Assembly (NCBI RefSeq): GCF_041908905.1
Contig: NZ_JAYREK010000007.1
Span: 84,019 to 148,018, forward strand
Reading direction: 5' to 3'
DNA length: 64,000 nt
Origin: Zoogloea sp041908905
Lineage (GTDB): Bacteria; Pseudomonadota; Gammaproteobacteria; Burkholderiales; Rhodocyclaceae
Positions 47,180-55,670 of this stretch are shown here, one piece after another. The position numbers and the translations under genes are program-made. Positions within the stretch are counted from its first letter, which is position 1. The number at the start of each line of letters is the position of its first letter. The notes beneath the pieces are model-generated. The model did no database searches. It was not told the origin of the DNA and worked only from the letters and a program-made list of their open reading frames with translations.

Positions 47180-47183
<4 letters not shown>

Positions 47184-47866
47184 GACGGGTTTGCCTCCAG
47201 TTGATCGAGCTCGACCACACACCGGTAAAGGGTCTGGCCGGAATCCCGGTACTTGCGTTCGAAAGGGGTCAGCGGCGACGGGGCCTCGAAGGCCTCGCAG
47301 GGCACCTGGCGGCCGGTGAGCAGGCCGAGGGCGACGCAGAATTCTTCCACGTAGATGTTCCAGTTGCTGCGGCACTCCAGCCGCCCGCCGAGCCGCGGGA
47401 TGAACGGAAACACCGGGTGGGCGTGCCAGCGCCGGGCCAGGTGGCCGATCTTGGGCCACGGGTTGGGGTACAGGATGTAATGCCGCGCGAGGCGGATGCC
47501 GGCCTCGGCCATCAGGCGCCAGTAGTCCACCAGGTCGGCACGCACGAAGACCAGGTTGGTGGGCATCAGCGCGTCCGGGTAGGGCTTCTTGCGGGTGAGG
47601 CGGTCTTCCGACTGGTCCACGCCGATCACCCAGTGGTCGGGGAAGGCCCGCGCCAGCTGGATGGTGCTGTGGCCCACGCCGCAGCCGGCATCGAGGATCA
47701 GCGGCGCCTTGCCGTCCCAGCCGGCGAGGCTCTGGGCGAAGGCGGCCTTGTTGTAGTCGAGGCAGGGTTTGCGGAACTCGTGGCTGGCGTGCCGGGCGAC
47801 CAGCGCGGCCAGATGCTCATGAACGCCCTGCTGGGCGCTCTCGGGAATGCGGGAATTGGCGTACAT
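47180..47866 (-). CDS. trmB: tRNA (guanine-N7)-methyltransferase-like protein (TrmB family)
   Basis: 228 aa, Rossmann-fold methyltransferase. ILDAGCGVGHSTIQLARAFPDHWVIGVDQSEDRL binds SAM. HYILYPNPWPKIGHLARRWHAHPVFPFIP is the TrmB signature (F/Y-x-P-D/N-P-W-x-K-x-x-H-x-x-RR). It methylates G46 of tRNAs. The N-terminus is shorter and more divergent than in E. coli TrmB, so it may be a paralogue; a classical trmB could exist elsewhere in the genome. Confidence 0.83.
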
Positions 47867-47876
47867 CGCCGCAATT

Positions 47877-48854
47877 CTACGCGGCTGCCCGGAGCAGCGG
47901 TATGCCGTGGGCGGAAAGCAGCTGCTCGATCACCCGCGGGTCGGCCTGGGGGCGGATATCCCGGTACAGGATCTCGGCCTGGGGAAAGTTGCGGCGCAGC
48001 AGGTTGAGCCACTGCTTGAGCCGCCCTGGCGCATGGCGGGCCTCGACCTTGGCGAGCACCCGCCGCCAGAACTCGGCGATCAGCGGCTGCAGCTCGGTCC
48101 ATTCGGCCGCCCGGTCGGCGGAGGCATCGGCGCCGGCCCGGATGCGCCGCACCAGAAAGGGATCGGCCACCGCGCCGCGGCCGAGCATCACGTCGGTGGC
48201 GCCGCTCACCGCGCGGCAGCGCCGCCAGTCGTCCTCGGACCACACCTCGCCATTGGCCACCACCGGCACCGCCACCACATCGGCGATGCGCCCGACCCAT
48301 TCCCAGTGGGCCGGCGGCCGGTAGCCGTCGTTCTTGGTGCGGGCATGGACCACCAGCCCCTCGACCCCGCCCTCGGCCAGCGCCCGGCCGCAGTCGAGGG
48401 CCTTGCCGGTGTCGGCCACCCCCAGGCGCATCTTGGCGGTGAAGGGGATGTGCCGCGGCACCGCCCGGCGCACCGCGCAGGCAATGGCGTGGAGCAGCTC
48501 CGGCTCGTCGAGGAGCGCCGCCCCGCCCCGGTGGCGATTGACCGTGGGCGCCGGGCAGCCGAAGTTGAGGTCGATCCCCGCCGGGTTGAGCCGCGCCAGC
48601 TGGGCCGCGTTGTCGGCCATGCAGGCCGGGTCCGAGCCGAGCAGCTGCACCCGCACCGGCGTGCCGCTGGACGTGGCGCTGCCGGCCCGCAGCTCCGGCG
48701 ACATCCGCGTGAAGGCCCGCAGCGGCAGCACCGAGCCCGACACCCGGGCGAACTCGGTGACGGCGTGGGCGTAGCCCTCGACGCGGGTCAGCACCTCGCG
48801 CAGCACGTCGTCGGCGAGGCCCTCCATGGGCGCGAGCAAGAGGCGGTGCGTCAC
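47877..48854 (-). CDS. dusC: tRNA-dihydrouridine(16) synthase
   Basis: 325 aa flavoenzyme. LLLAPMEGLADDVLREVLTRV, ITEF-type VTEFARVS, VRVQLLGSDP, GIDLNFGCPAPTVNRHRGGAALL (catalytic Cys), FTAKMRLG, VVHARTK and VANGEVWS match DusC more closely than DusA or DusB. It reduces U16 of tRNA. The start is a GTG at 48854 with GGAG 8 nt upstream; the frame extends upstream without a site. Confidence 0.92.
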   Translation of the reverse strand: MTHRLLLAPMEGLADDVLREVLTRVEGYAHAVTEFARVSGSVLPLRAFTRMSPELRAGSATSSGTPVRVQLLGSDPACMADNAAQLARLNPAGIDLNFGCPAPTVNRHRGGAALLDEPELLHAIACAVRRAVPRHIPFTAKMRLGVADTGKALDCGRALAEGGVEGLVVHARTKNDGYRPPAHWEWVGRIADVVAVPVVANGEVWSEDDWRRCRAVSGATDVMLGRGAVADPFLVRRIRAGADASADRAAEWTELQPLIAEFWRRVLAKVEARHAPGRLKQWLNLLRRNFPQAEILYRDIRPQADPRVIEQLLSAHGIPLLRAAA

Positions 48855-49192
48855 AAGAACTCCAATCGATTCAAGCTGGAAAAGGTTGTTGGACGCGCCT
48901 GCCGGTGCGTTCGGCGGGCGCCCGGCGCCAGGCAACAACACAAAGCGCCCCGGCCGGCAGGCGTGCGGGGCACCGTCCCATCGGGTGAGCCCCGGCGAAG
49001 GGGCCAAAGCGGACACGCATGCAGGCTTCGTTGCGCTCGAAGGCAGTCAACTGCCGTTTCCAGGCTCAGGGCTCCAGAGGGCGCGGACTGTACCGCAAAG
49101 CGCCGGCCGCCGATAGCCGCCCGCGCCGCCCGGCGGACGCGCCCCAACAAGGGTAAGATGCGCCGCCTGCACGACTCCCGGATGCCCACGCC
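48855..49192. other. divergent intergenic region dusC / TAXI gene
   Basis: 338 nt containing both promoters, presumably. GC-rich hairpins near 48915-48935 (GGCGGGCGCCCGGCGCC) and 48944-48982 are visible. Short frames crossing it have no ribosome-binding site or family likeness. Nothing else is recognisable. Confidence 0.45.
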
Positions 49193-50527
49193 ATGCGCCG
49201 CCCCGCCCCCGAACCCACCAGCCGCCGCGACCTGCTGATCTTCGCCCTGCCCGCCCTCGTGCTGATCGCCGCCGCCTTCGTGCTGGCGTGGCAGTTCGTC
49301 CGCCCTGCGCCGCCCAAGAAGATCGTGATCACCACCGGCGCGCCCGGCGGCGCCTATCACTATTTTGCCGAACGCTACCGGGACAAGCTGGCCCAGGACG
49401 GCATCGAGGTGGAGCTGCGCCCCTCGTCCGGCGCCGTCGAGAACCTGCGCCGCCTGAAGACCGATGACAGCGTGGACGTGGGCTTCCTGCAGGGTGGCAT
49501 CGCCAACGAGCCGGACTCGGACGACCTGGCCACCCTGGGCAGCATGTACCTCGAACCCGTGTGGGTCTTTCACCGCCAGCCGGGCGCCCGGCTCGACCGC
49601 CTCGACCAGCTGCGGGGCCGGCGGATCGCGGTCGGCGCCCCCGGCAGCGGCGCCCAGCTGTTTGCCCTGCAGCTGCTGGCCGCCAACGGCATCGCCACCG
49701 ACGACCCGCGCCTGGTGACGATCGGCGGCATGGATGCGGTGGCCGCCCTCAAACGCGGCGACGTGGACGCCTTCTTCGTGGTCGGCGCGCCCCAGGCGCC
49801 GGTGGTGGACGCCCTGCTCCACACCCCGGGCATCGGCCTGCTCAGCTTCGCCCAGGCCGACGGCTACGTGCGGCACTTTCCGCACCTGCTCAAGATCACC
49901 CTGCCCCGCGGTGCCATCGACATCCGCGGCGACCAGCCGCCCCGGGACGTGCAACTGCTGGCGGCCACCGCCAACCTGGTGGTGAAGGCCGACATCCACC
50001 CGGCCATCGTGAGCCTGCTCCTCAAGCACGCGCGGGACATCCACAGCCCGCCGGGGCTCTTGCAGGCGGCCAACAGCTTTCCGGCGCCCCAGGACCACGC
50101 CCTGCCCCTGCACACCATGGCCCAGCGCTTTTACGACTCCGGCCCCCCGCTGCTGCAGCGCTACCTGCCCTTCTGGCTGGCCGTGCTCATCGACCGGCTG
50201 TTCGTGATGCTGCTGCCGCTCTTCGCGGTGGTGATCCCGCTCTCCAAGGTGATCCCGGCCATCTACAACTGGCGGATGCGTGCGCGGGTCTATCGCTGGT
50301 ACGGGGAGCTCAAGTTTCTCGAGGCGGAGATCGACCGCTCCGGGCAGGACGGCCACCCCCCGGCCGCCATCGACGCCTTCATCGGCCGCCTCGACCGCAT
50401 CGAGGAGCGCGCCGCCCGGCGCAAGCTGCCGCTGGCCTTCAGCAACGAGCTCTACACCCTGCGCGAACATATCGCCCTGGTGCGGCGGCGTCTGCGCCAC
50501 CTTGCGGAAACGGTCACGAAGCCCTGA
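49193..50527 (+). CDS. membrane-anchored TAXI-family substrate-binding protein
   Basis: 444 aa. An N-terminal membrane anchor (LLIFALPALVLIAAAFVLAW) is followed by a TAXI/NMT1-type periplasmic binding domain (KIVITTGAPGGAYHYFAERYRDKL, VDVGFLQGG, IAVGAPGSGAQLFALQLL). A C-terminal extension then holds a second membrane helix (YLPFWLAVLIDRLFVMLLPLFAVVIP) and a helical cytoplasmic tail. No TRAP permease gene is adjacent, so it may act as an orphan sensor or binding protein. Ligand unknown; TAXI proteins bind glutamate and other acids. Confidence 0.87.
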   Translation: MRRPAPEPTSRRDLLIFALPALVLIAAAFVLAWQFVRPAPPKKIVITTGAPGGAYHYFAERYRDKLAQDGIEVELRPSSGAVENLRRLKTDDSVDVGFLQGGIANEPDSDDLATLGSMYLEPVWVFHRQPGARLDRLDQLRGRRIAVGAPGSGAQLFALQLLAANGIATDDPRLVTIGGMDAVAALKRGDVDAFFVVGAPQAPVVDALLHTPGIGLLSFAQADGYVRHFPHLLKITLPRGAIDIRGDQPPRDVQLLAATANLVVKADIHPAIVSLLLKHARDIHSPPGLLQAANSFPAPQDHALPLHTMAQRFYDSGPPLLQRYLPFWLAVLIDRLFVMLLPLFAVVIPLSKVIPAIYNWRMRARVYRWYGELKFLEAEIDRSGQDGHPPAAIDAFIGRLDRIEERAARRKLPLAFSNELYTLREHIALVRRRLRHLAETVTKP

Positions 50528-50545
50528 AGCCCCGATTGCTAAAGT

Positions 50546-50582
50546 GAAATCAGCCGCGAGGCGGGCTTTTCTGCCGGATTTC
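50546..50582 (+). ncRNA. candidate structured RNA element upstream of xpt
   Basis: GAAATC (50546-50551) pairs with GATTTC (50577-50582) and encloses a GCC-GCGA-GGC tetraloop hairpin and a second CGG/CCG stem, giving a compact three-way fold 40 nt before xpt. Xanthine/guanine riboswitches do control such genes in other bacteria, but I cannot match a known consensus by eye. It could be the attenuator or leader of xpt, or the terminator of the preceding gene (the arm is followed only by TTTCCC). Confidence 0.3.
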
Positions 50583-50622
50583 CCTGCCCCGCGCTCCACC
50601 TCTCGCGAACAAACACCTCATC

Positions 50623-51231
50623 ATGAGCCCCCATCTGGACCTCACCGCCCCCTACGCCCCCCTCGTGCGCCGCATCGAAGCCGAGGGCAGCGTGGAGGGG
50701 CAGATCCTGCGGATCGACCACTTCCTCAACCACCGCATCGAGCCGGCCTTCATCTTCGAGCTGGCCCACGAGCTCGCCAAGCGCCTGTCCGCCTTCCAGC
50801 CGAACCTGATCCTCACCGCCGAGGCCAGCGGCATCGCCCCGGCCCTGATCGTCGCCCACACCCTCAACGTGCCGATGATCTACGCCAAGAAGTATTCGCA
50901 CCAGGTCGAGGCGCCGTCCCTGTCGCGCCTCATCCGCTCACCCACCAAGGGCGAGGACAACCGGCTGGTGGTGTCGACCCGCTACCTCAGGCCGGGCCAG
51001 CGGGTGGTGATCGTGGATGACTTTCTGGCCAACGGCCGCACGGCGGCGGCGCTGATCGAGATGGCCCGGGAGGCCGGTGCCCAGGTGCTCGGCGCAGGCT
51101 TCGTGGTCGAGAAGCACTTCAAGCACGGCCGGCGCTTCATCGAGTCGCTGCAGGTGCCGGTGGCCACCCTGGCCCAGGTCGAACACCTGGAAAACGGCCG
51201 GGCGATCCTCACCCAGCCGCGGGACGCATGA
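50623..51231 (+). CDS. xpt: xanthine phosphoribosyltransferase
   Basis: 202 aa. Converts xanthine plus PRPP to XMP in purine salvage. The PRPP-binding loop VVIVDDFLANGRTAAALIEMA and ILTAEASGIAPALIVAHTLNVPMIYAKKY are close to Bacillus-type Xpt. ILRIDHFLNHRIEP and GAGFVVEKHFKHGRRF support it. Starts at the ATG at 50623. Confidence 0.95.
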   Translation: MSPHLDLTAPYAPLVRRIEAEGSVEGQILRIDHFLNHRIEPAFIFELAHELAKRLSAFQPNLILTAEASGIAPALIVAHTLNVPMIYAKKYSHQVEAPSLSRLIRSPTKGEDNRLVVSTRYLRPGQRVVIVDDFLANGRTAAALIEMAREAGAQVLGAGFVVEKHFKHGRRFIESLQVPVATLAQVEHLENGRAILTQPRDA

Positions 51232-51243
51232 CGCCCGCCCCCG

Positions 51244-52107
51244 TCAGCGGAACCTGACGCTCACCCCCGGGTTGCCGGGCAGGCCCTGGTAGGTGGCCTT
51301 CACCGCCAAACCGGGCTTGGGCGGGAGGAGCCTGGTGAAGGAGCCGAGGGACAGCAGGTCGCCGCGCTTGAGCGGCGTGCCGGCGGCGGCCAGGTCGCGG
51401 GCCAGCCAGATCGCTGCGTTGAGCGGGTTGCCGAGGGTGGCCCCCCCCGGGCCGCTGTCCAGCACCGCGCCGCTGCCGTCGGTGAGGGTCACCGTCATCG
51501 AGGCGAAGGCATCGGCGAGGGCCTGGGTCGGCTTCACCGGGATCGCCTTGCCGACCACGCCGGCGCGGGCGCCCACGTTGACCATCGCCAGCATCGGCCC
51601 GCCGAGGGTGGACGGATCTTCCACCATCAGGTCGGGCAGCTCGATGAAGGGGGCGTAGCTGCGCAGCGCGCGCAGGGCGGCCAGCGGGGTCTGGGCGTCC
51701 GCCAGGGCCGCCGGGTTGGCGACCTCGACGAGCAGGTCGGCCTCGAACACCGGGCGGGCGCCGAAGGCGGCGGGCAGCTCGGCGCCGTCGATGGCGAGCA
51801 TGCTCTTGAAGAGGGTGCCGCGCAGGGGCGCGTCGTACTTGAAGCGCTTCTGCACCGCCGGGTTGGTGAGGCCGGCCTTGTAGCCGACGGTCTCGCCGTA
51901 GGCCTGGGCCAGGTAGCGCACCACCTTGTCGCGCCCGCACTGGCCGTCGGCCATGCTCAGTTCGCCGGCCGGCTGCGGCACCGTCTGGCGCGCGACGATG
52001 GCGGCGGCCATCGCGGCGGCCTCCAGATCGGTCGGGCAGGCCGCCTGGGCAGAGGCCAGCGGCAGCAGGGCGGAACACAGCGCAAGGGCGGCGTGGATCG
52101 ATTTCAT
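51244..52107 (-). CDS. secreted fumarylacetoacetase/2-keto-4-pentenoate hydratase-like protein
   Basis: 287 aa. A signal peptide (MKSIHAALALCSALLPLASAQA) is followed by a hydratase-like domain: ETVGYKAGLTNPAVQKRF, PLRGTLFKSML, RPVFEADLLVEV (metal-ligand Glu-x-Glu replaced by Glu-x-Asp), NPLNAAIWLARDL, and LLSLGSFTRLLPPKPG. Family members are normally cytoplasmic enzymes of aromatic meta-cleavage, so export is odd. The substrate is unknown. Convergent with xpt, whose stop is 12 nt away. Confidence 0.82.
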   Translation of the reverse strand: MKSIHAALALCSALLPLASAQAACPTDLEAAAMAAAIVARQTVPQPAGELSMADGQCGRDKVVRYLAQAYGETVGYKAGLTNPAVQKRFKYDAPLRGTLFKSMLAIDGAELPAAFGARPVFEADLLVEVANPAALADAQTPLAALRALRSYAPFIELPDLMVEDPSTLGGPMLAMVNVGARAGVVGKAIPVKPTQALADAFASMTVTLTDGSGAVLDSGPGGATLGNPLNAAIWLARDLAAAGTPLKRGDLLSLGSFTRLLPPKPGLAVKATYQGLPGNPGVSVRFR

Positions 52108-52195
52108 TATGCTTGTCTCCGGATCTTACATATGGATTTGCCGTATGCCGAAGGATATACGAGATGGGTTCCGGAGGGCAGCTGCATACGCGAAT

Positions 52196-53206
52196 TTACT
52201 GGCTTTCAGGCCGCCTCGGCCCATCGGGATCGCTGCACAGGCCAATGGCCCGCGTGCCCCGCGCCCCGCAGGGGGTGACGGCGCCATCCACGGGGGCCGG
52301 CGTGCCGGCGGCATCGATCTGCACCAGGCGGGTCTGCCAGGCCTTGAGGCCGCGGCGGTCGAGCTCCAGGCGCAGCAGCCAGCCCTGACGCTCCTCGGGA
52401 AGGTCGAAGCCGTCGAAGACGAAGTTGCCCAGGCTGTACACGATGAGCCTGCCGCGGTACAGCTCGGCGTCCTGGATCACGTGGGGGTGGCCGCCGACGA
52501 CGAGGCTCGCGCCGGCATCGATCATCCGGCGGGCGAGCGCGCGCTGGCGCAGGCTGGGAACCGGCCGGCCCTCCCAGCCCCAGTGCATGAAGGGGATCAC
52601 GATGTGGGCGCCGGCCTTGCGGGCCGCGCGGATATCGGAGATCACCTCGCCGTCCTCGCTCCAGGCGACGCCGGGGCGGCTGGCGCCGGCCTCGAAGCTG
52701 CGGGGCTTGTATTCGTTGTAGGCGAGCACCGCGATGCGCAGGCCGTTCCGGTGGATCCACAGCGGCGCGTGGGCCTCGCGCAGGTTGCGGCCGCCGCCGA
52801 AGGCCTGAATGCCGGCCCGGCGGGCATGCTCGAGGGTGTCGACGAAGGCTTCGGAGCCGAAGTCGCCCGAGTGGTTGTTGGCTACGGCGACGGCATCGAA
52901 GCGGCCCTGCATCACCCGCAGCGCGTCCGGGCTGGCGCGGAAGGCATAGGGCTTGCCGGGCAGCCCCTGGCCGCGGGTGGACACCGAGCACTCGAGGTTG
53001 GCGATGCGGTAGTCGGCTCCGGCGAGGAGCGGCGCCACCTTCGCCAGCGGGTCGCCGCCAGCGGCGATGAGGCGGCCGGGGCCGTCGTCGAGCATCACGT
53101 CGCCGACGAAGATCAGGCTGACATCGGCGTCGGCCGCCCGGGCTGCGCCGGCGACCAGCGCGAGGCAGGCGGACAGCCCCGCCACGAGGGCACGCAGCCG
53201 CTTCAT
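52196..53206 (-). CDS. CapA-family metallophosphatase-like protein
   Basis: 336 aa with a signal peptide (LVAGLSACLALVAGAARA). The CapA/PgsA fold is shown by SLIFVGDVMLDDGPG, IANLECSVSTRG, AVANNHSGDFG, IPFMHWGWEG, VVGGHPHVIQDAELYRGRLIVYSLGNFVFDG. Relatives take part in poly-gamma-glutamate or capsule synthesis, but no capB/capC is adjacent. It overlaps the upstream secreted-protein gene by 4 nt, so the two are co-expressed. Confidence 0.88.
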   Translation of the reverse strand: MKRLRALVAGLSACLALVAGAARAADADVSLIFVGDVMLDDGPGRLIAAGGDPLAKVAPLLAGADYRIANLECSVSTRGQGLPGKPYAFRASPDALRVMQGRFDAVAVANNHSGDFGSEAFVDTLEHARRAGIQAFGGGRNLREAHAPLWIHRNGLRIAVLAYNEYKPRSFEAGASRPGVAWSEDGEVISDIRAARKAGAHIVIPFMHWGWEGRPVPSLRQRALARRMIDAGASLVVGGHPHVIQDAELYRGRLIVYSLGNFVFDGFDLPEERQGWLLRLELDRRGLKAWQTRLVQIDAAGTPAPVDGAVTPCGARGTRAIGLCSDPDGPRRPESQ

Positions 53207-53613
53207 CGGGCGGCCCTCCCGAGGGTTTCGCACCAGTATTCCAGGTGGCCGTTGTAGGTGGGCTCGAAGACCCGCTGCAGGCCGGTGAAGCCCTGCTCTT
53301 CATGCTGCCGGCCCGCAGCCACGGGCCAGCGGTAGGTGGCCTGATGCACCGGCTGCGGCGGGCCCTCGTCGGGGAGCACGGCGGTGTACACCTTTACCGC
53401 GGCGATGTCGGCCGGCGCGTTCTGGAACACCACCCGAAAAACGAAGCGCTCGCCGAGGGTGACGCCCTCCACCCCGTAGGGCGAGGCGACCGGCGCGATG
53501 AGGTGGGTCTGGCTCTCGCCGTTGTAGCGGGTGTGGCAGCGCAGCTGGGGCGCGGCGTGGGCGGTGGGGGACAGCAGCGCGGGCAGCGCCGCGAGCAGCA
53601 GCAGGGGTTTCAT
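53203..53613 (-). CDS. unknown secreted protein
   Basis: 136 aa. It has a clear signal peptide (MKPLLLLAALPALLSPTAHA). The mature part is a beta-rich domain with two cysteines (LRCHTRYNGESQTH, LEYWCETLG) that may form a disulphide. I do not recognise the family. Its stop overlaps the start of the CapA-like gene, suggesting a joint role in the cell envelope. Confidence 0.78.
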   Translation of the reverse strand: MKPLLLLAALPALLSPTAHAAPQLRCHTRYNGESQTHLIAPVASPYGVEGVTLGERFVFRVVFQNAPADIAAVKVYTAVLPDEGPPQPVHQATYRWPVAAGRQHEEQGFTGLQRVFEPTYNGHLEYWCETLGRAAR

Positions 53614-53631
53614 CGCAGGCTTTCCAGATCG

Positions 53632-53663
53632 AAAAAAGGCCGACCGGGTGAGCGGTCGGCCTT
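53632..53663 (-). terminator. terminator of prpE
   Basis: On the minus strand AAGGCCGACC (53663-53654) pairs with GGTCGGCCTT, followed by TTTTTTC. It is a classic Rho-independent terminator 24 nt after the prpE stop. Confidence 0.92.
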
Positions 53664-53686
53664 GGCGTTTGCGGCGTGCGGCAGGC

Positions 53687-55582
53687 TTACTTGGCGACCA
53701 GGGCCGCCTTGATCTGCTCGAGGGTGCTCGGGTCTTCGATGGTGGTCAGGTCACCCGGGTCGCGGCCTTCGGCCAGGGCCTGGATGGAGCGGCGCAGCAT
53801 CTTGCCGGAGCGGGTCTTGGGCAGGCCGGAGATGAAGTGCACGCGGGCCGGGCGGGCGATGGCGCCGAGGCTGCCGTCGACGATCTTCATGACCGCCTTC
53901 TCGAGCTCGACGACCTTCTCGGGGGTGTCGACGCTGGCCGGGTCCTTGACCACCGCGAAGGCCATCGGCATCTGGCCCTTGAGGGTGTCGGCGACGCCCA
54001 CCACCGCCACCTCGGCGATCGCCGGGTGGGACTGGACGGCCTCTTCGATCTCGCGGGTGCCGAGACGGTGACCGGCGACGTTGATCACGTCGTCGGTGCG
54101 GCCGAGGATCTTGTAGTAGCCGGCGTCGTCCTTGATGCCCCAGTCGAAGCTGGAGTACACCAGCGGCTCCTGGAACAGCGTGAAATAGGTGGACACGAAG
54201 CGCTTGTCGTCGCCCCACACGGTGGACAGGCAGCCCGGCGGCAGCGGCGGCACGACGCCGACGATGCCCTTCTCGTTGGGGCCGCACTCGGAGCCGTCGT
54301 CACGGAACAGGCGCACGTCGTAGCCATACACCGGGAAGCCGGGGGAGCCGAGCTGCACGTCCTGCTTCTCGACGCCGGGCATCAGCGAGAGCATGGCCCA
54401 GCCGGTCTCGGTCTGCCAGTAGTGGTCGATCACCGGGATGCCCAGCTCGTCCATCATCCACTGGTGGGAGGTCTCGTCCATCGGCTCGCCGGCGCAGTAG
54501 AGGGCGCGCAGCTTGGAGAGGTCGTACTTCTTGAGGAAGGCCGGGTCCTGCTTCTTGAGCACGCGGATCGCGGTGGGGGCGCTGAACATCACGGTGACGC
54601 CCTGCTCCTGGCAGATCTTCCACCAGATGCCGGCGTCGGGGCGCAGCGGGGTACCCTCGTACATGATGGTAGCCATGCCGGCGATCAACGGGCCGTAGAT
54701 GATGTAGCTGTGGCCGACGACCCAGCCGATGTCGGAGGTGGAGAAGAAGGTCTCGCCCGCATTGCCGCAGTAGATGTGCTTCATCGAGGCGGCCAGGGCC
54801 ACCGCGTAGCCGCCGGTGTCGCGCTGGACGCCCTTCGGCTTGCCGGTAGTGCCGGAGGTGTACAGGATGTAGCTGGGCTCGGAGGATTCGACCCAGGTGA
54901 CCGGCACGTCGGCGTCGAGGTGCCTGGCGCGCAGGGTGGCGTAATCCACGTCACGGCCGGCGACCACGTTCATCTCCTTGTCGAGGCCACGGTTGACCAT
55001 CAGCACGGCAGCGGGCTTGTGTTCGGCGAGGTTGATGGCCTCGTCGAGCAGGTGCTTGTAGGGCACCGGGCGGCCGCCGCGCATGCCGGCGTCGGCGGAG
55101 ACGATCACGGTGGGCTTGGCGTCGTCGATGCGGGTGGCCAGGGAGTGGGAGGCGAAGCCGCCGAACACCACCGAGTGGATCGCGCCGATCCGCGCGCAGG
55201 CCAGCATCGCGAAGGCGGCCTCGGCGATCATCGGCATGTAGATCAGGACGCGGTCGCCCTTCCGGACGCCGAGCTCCTGGTAGATCGCCGCCATGCGCAT
55301 GACTTCGGTGCGCAGCTCGGCGAAGCTGTAGGTTTTCTCTTCGTTGGTCTCGGTGGAGATGTACACCAGCGCCTTGCCATCGGGGTTGGTCTCGGCGTGC
55401 CGGTCGACGGCGTTGTAGCAGAGGTTGGTCTCACCGCCGACGAACCACTTGACGAAGGGCGGCTTGGAGAAATCGTAGGTCTGGGTGGGCTTCTTGTTCC
55501 AGTGGATCAGTTCGGCCTGCTCACCCCAGAAGCCGTCGCGGTCTTCGATGGAGCGCTTGTGGAAATCACGATACGAAGTCAT
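53687..55582 (-). CDS. prpE: propionate-CoA ligase
   Basis: 631 aa adenylate-forming ligase that makes propionyl-CoA (and acetyl-CoA less well). Motifs: YILYTSGTTGKPKGVQRDTGGYAVAL (P-loop; the GVQRDTGG variant is typical of PrpE), DHYWQTETGW, GRTDDVINVAGHRLGTREIEEA, and SGLPKTRSGKMLRRS with the catalytic, acetylatable Lys. The N-terminus YRDFHKRSIEDRDGFW also fits PrpE. Monocistronic with its own terminator. No prpBC is next to it, but acnB and an acrylyl-CoA reductase-like gene in the window suggest C3-acid metabolism. Confidence 0.94.
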   Translation of the reverse strand: MTSYRDFHKRSIEDRDGFWGEQAELIHWNKKPTQTYDFSKPPFVKWFVGGETNLCYNAVDRHAETNPDGKALVYISTETNEEKTYSFAELRTEVMRMAAIYQELGVRKGDRVLIYMPMIAEAAFAMLACARIGAIHSVVFGGFASHSLATRIDDAKPTVIVSADAGMRGGRPVPYKHLLDEAINLAEHKPAAVLMVNRGLDKEMNVVAGRDVDYATLRARHLDADVPVTWVESSEPSYILYTSGTTGKPKGVQRDTGGYAVALAASMKHIYCGNAGETFFSTSDIGWVVGHSYIIYGPLIAGMATIMYEGTPLRPDAGIWWKICQEQGVTVMFSAPTAIRVLKKQDPAFLKKYDLSKLRALYCAGEPMDETSHQWMMDELGIPVIDHYWQTETGWAMLSLMPGVEKQDVQLGSPGFPVYGYDVRLFRDDGSECGPNEKGIVGVVPPLPPGCLSTVWGDDKRFVSTYFTLFQEPLVYSSFDWGIKDDAGYYKILGRTDDVINVAGHRLGTREIEEAVQSHPAIAEVAVVGVADTLKGQMPMAFAVVKDPASVDTPEKVVELEKAVMKIVDGSLGAIARPARVHFISGLPKTRSGKMLRRSIQALAEGRDPGDLTTIEDPSTLEQIKAALVAK

Positions 55583-55670
55583 GGGTTCTCTCCCTCATTC
55601 TTGATTGAATGGCTGCGCCAACGCCGCCCATGACGAGGCAGGCGGGTCCCTGCTCGTCGTTGATATAGGT

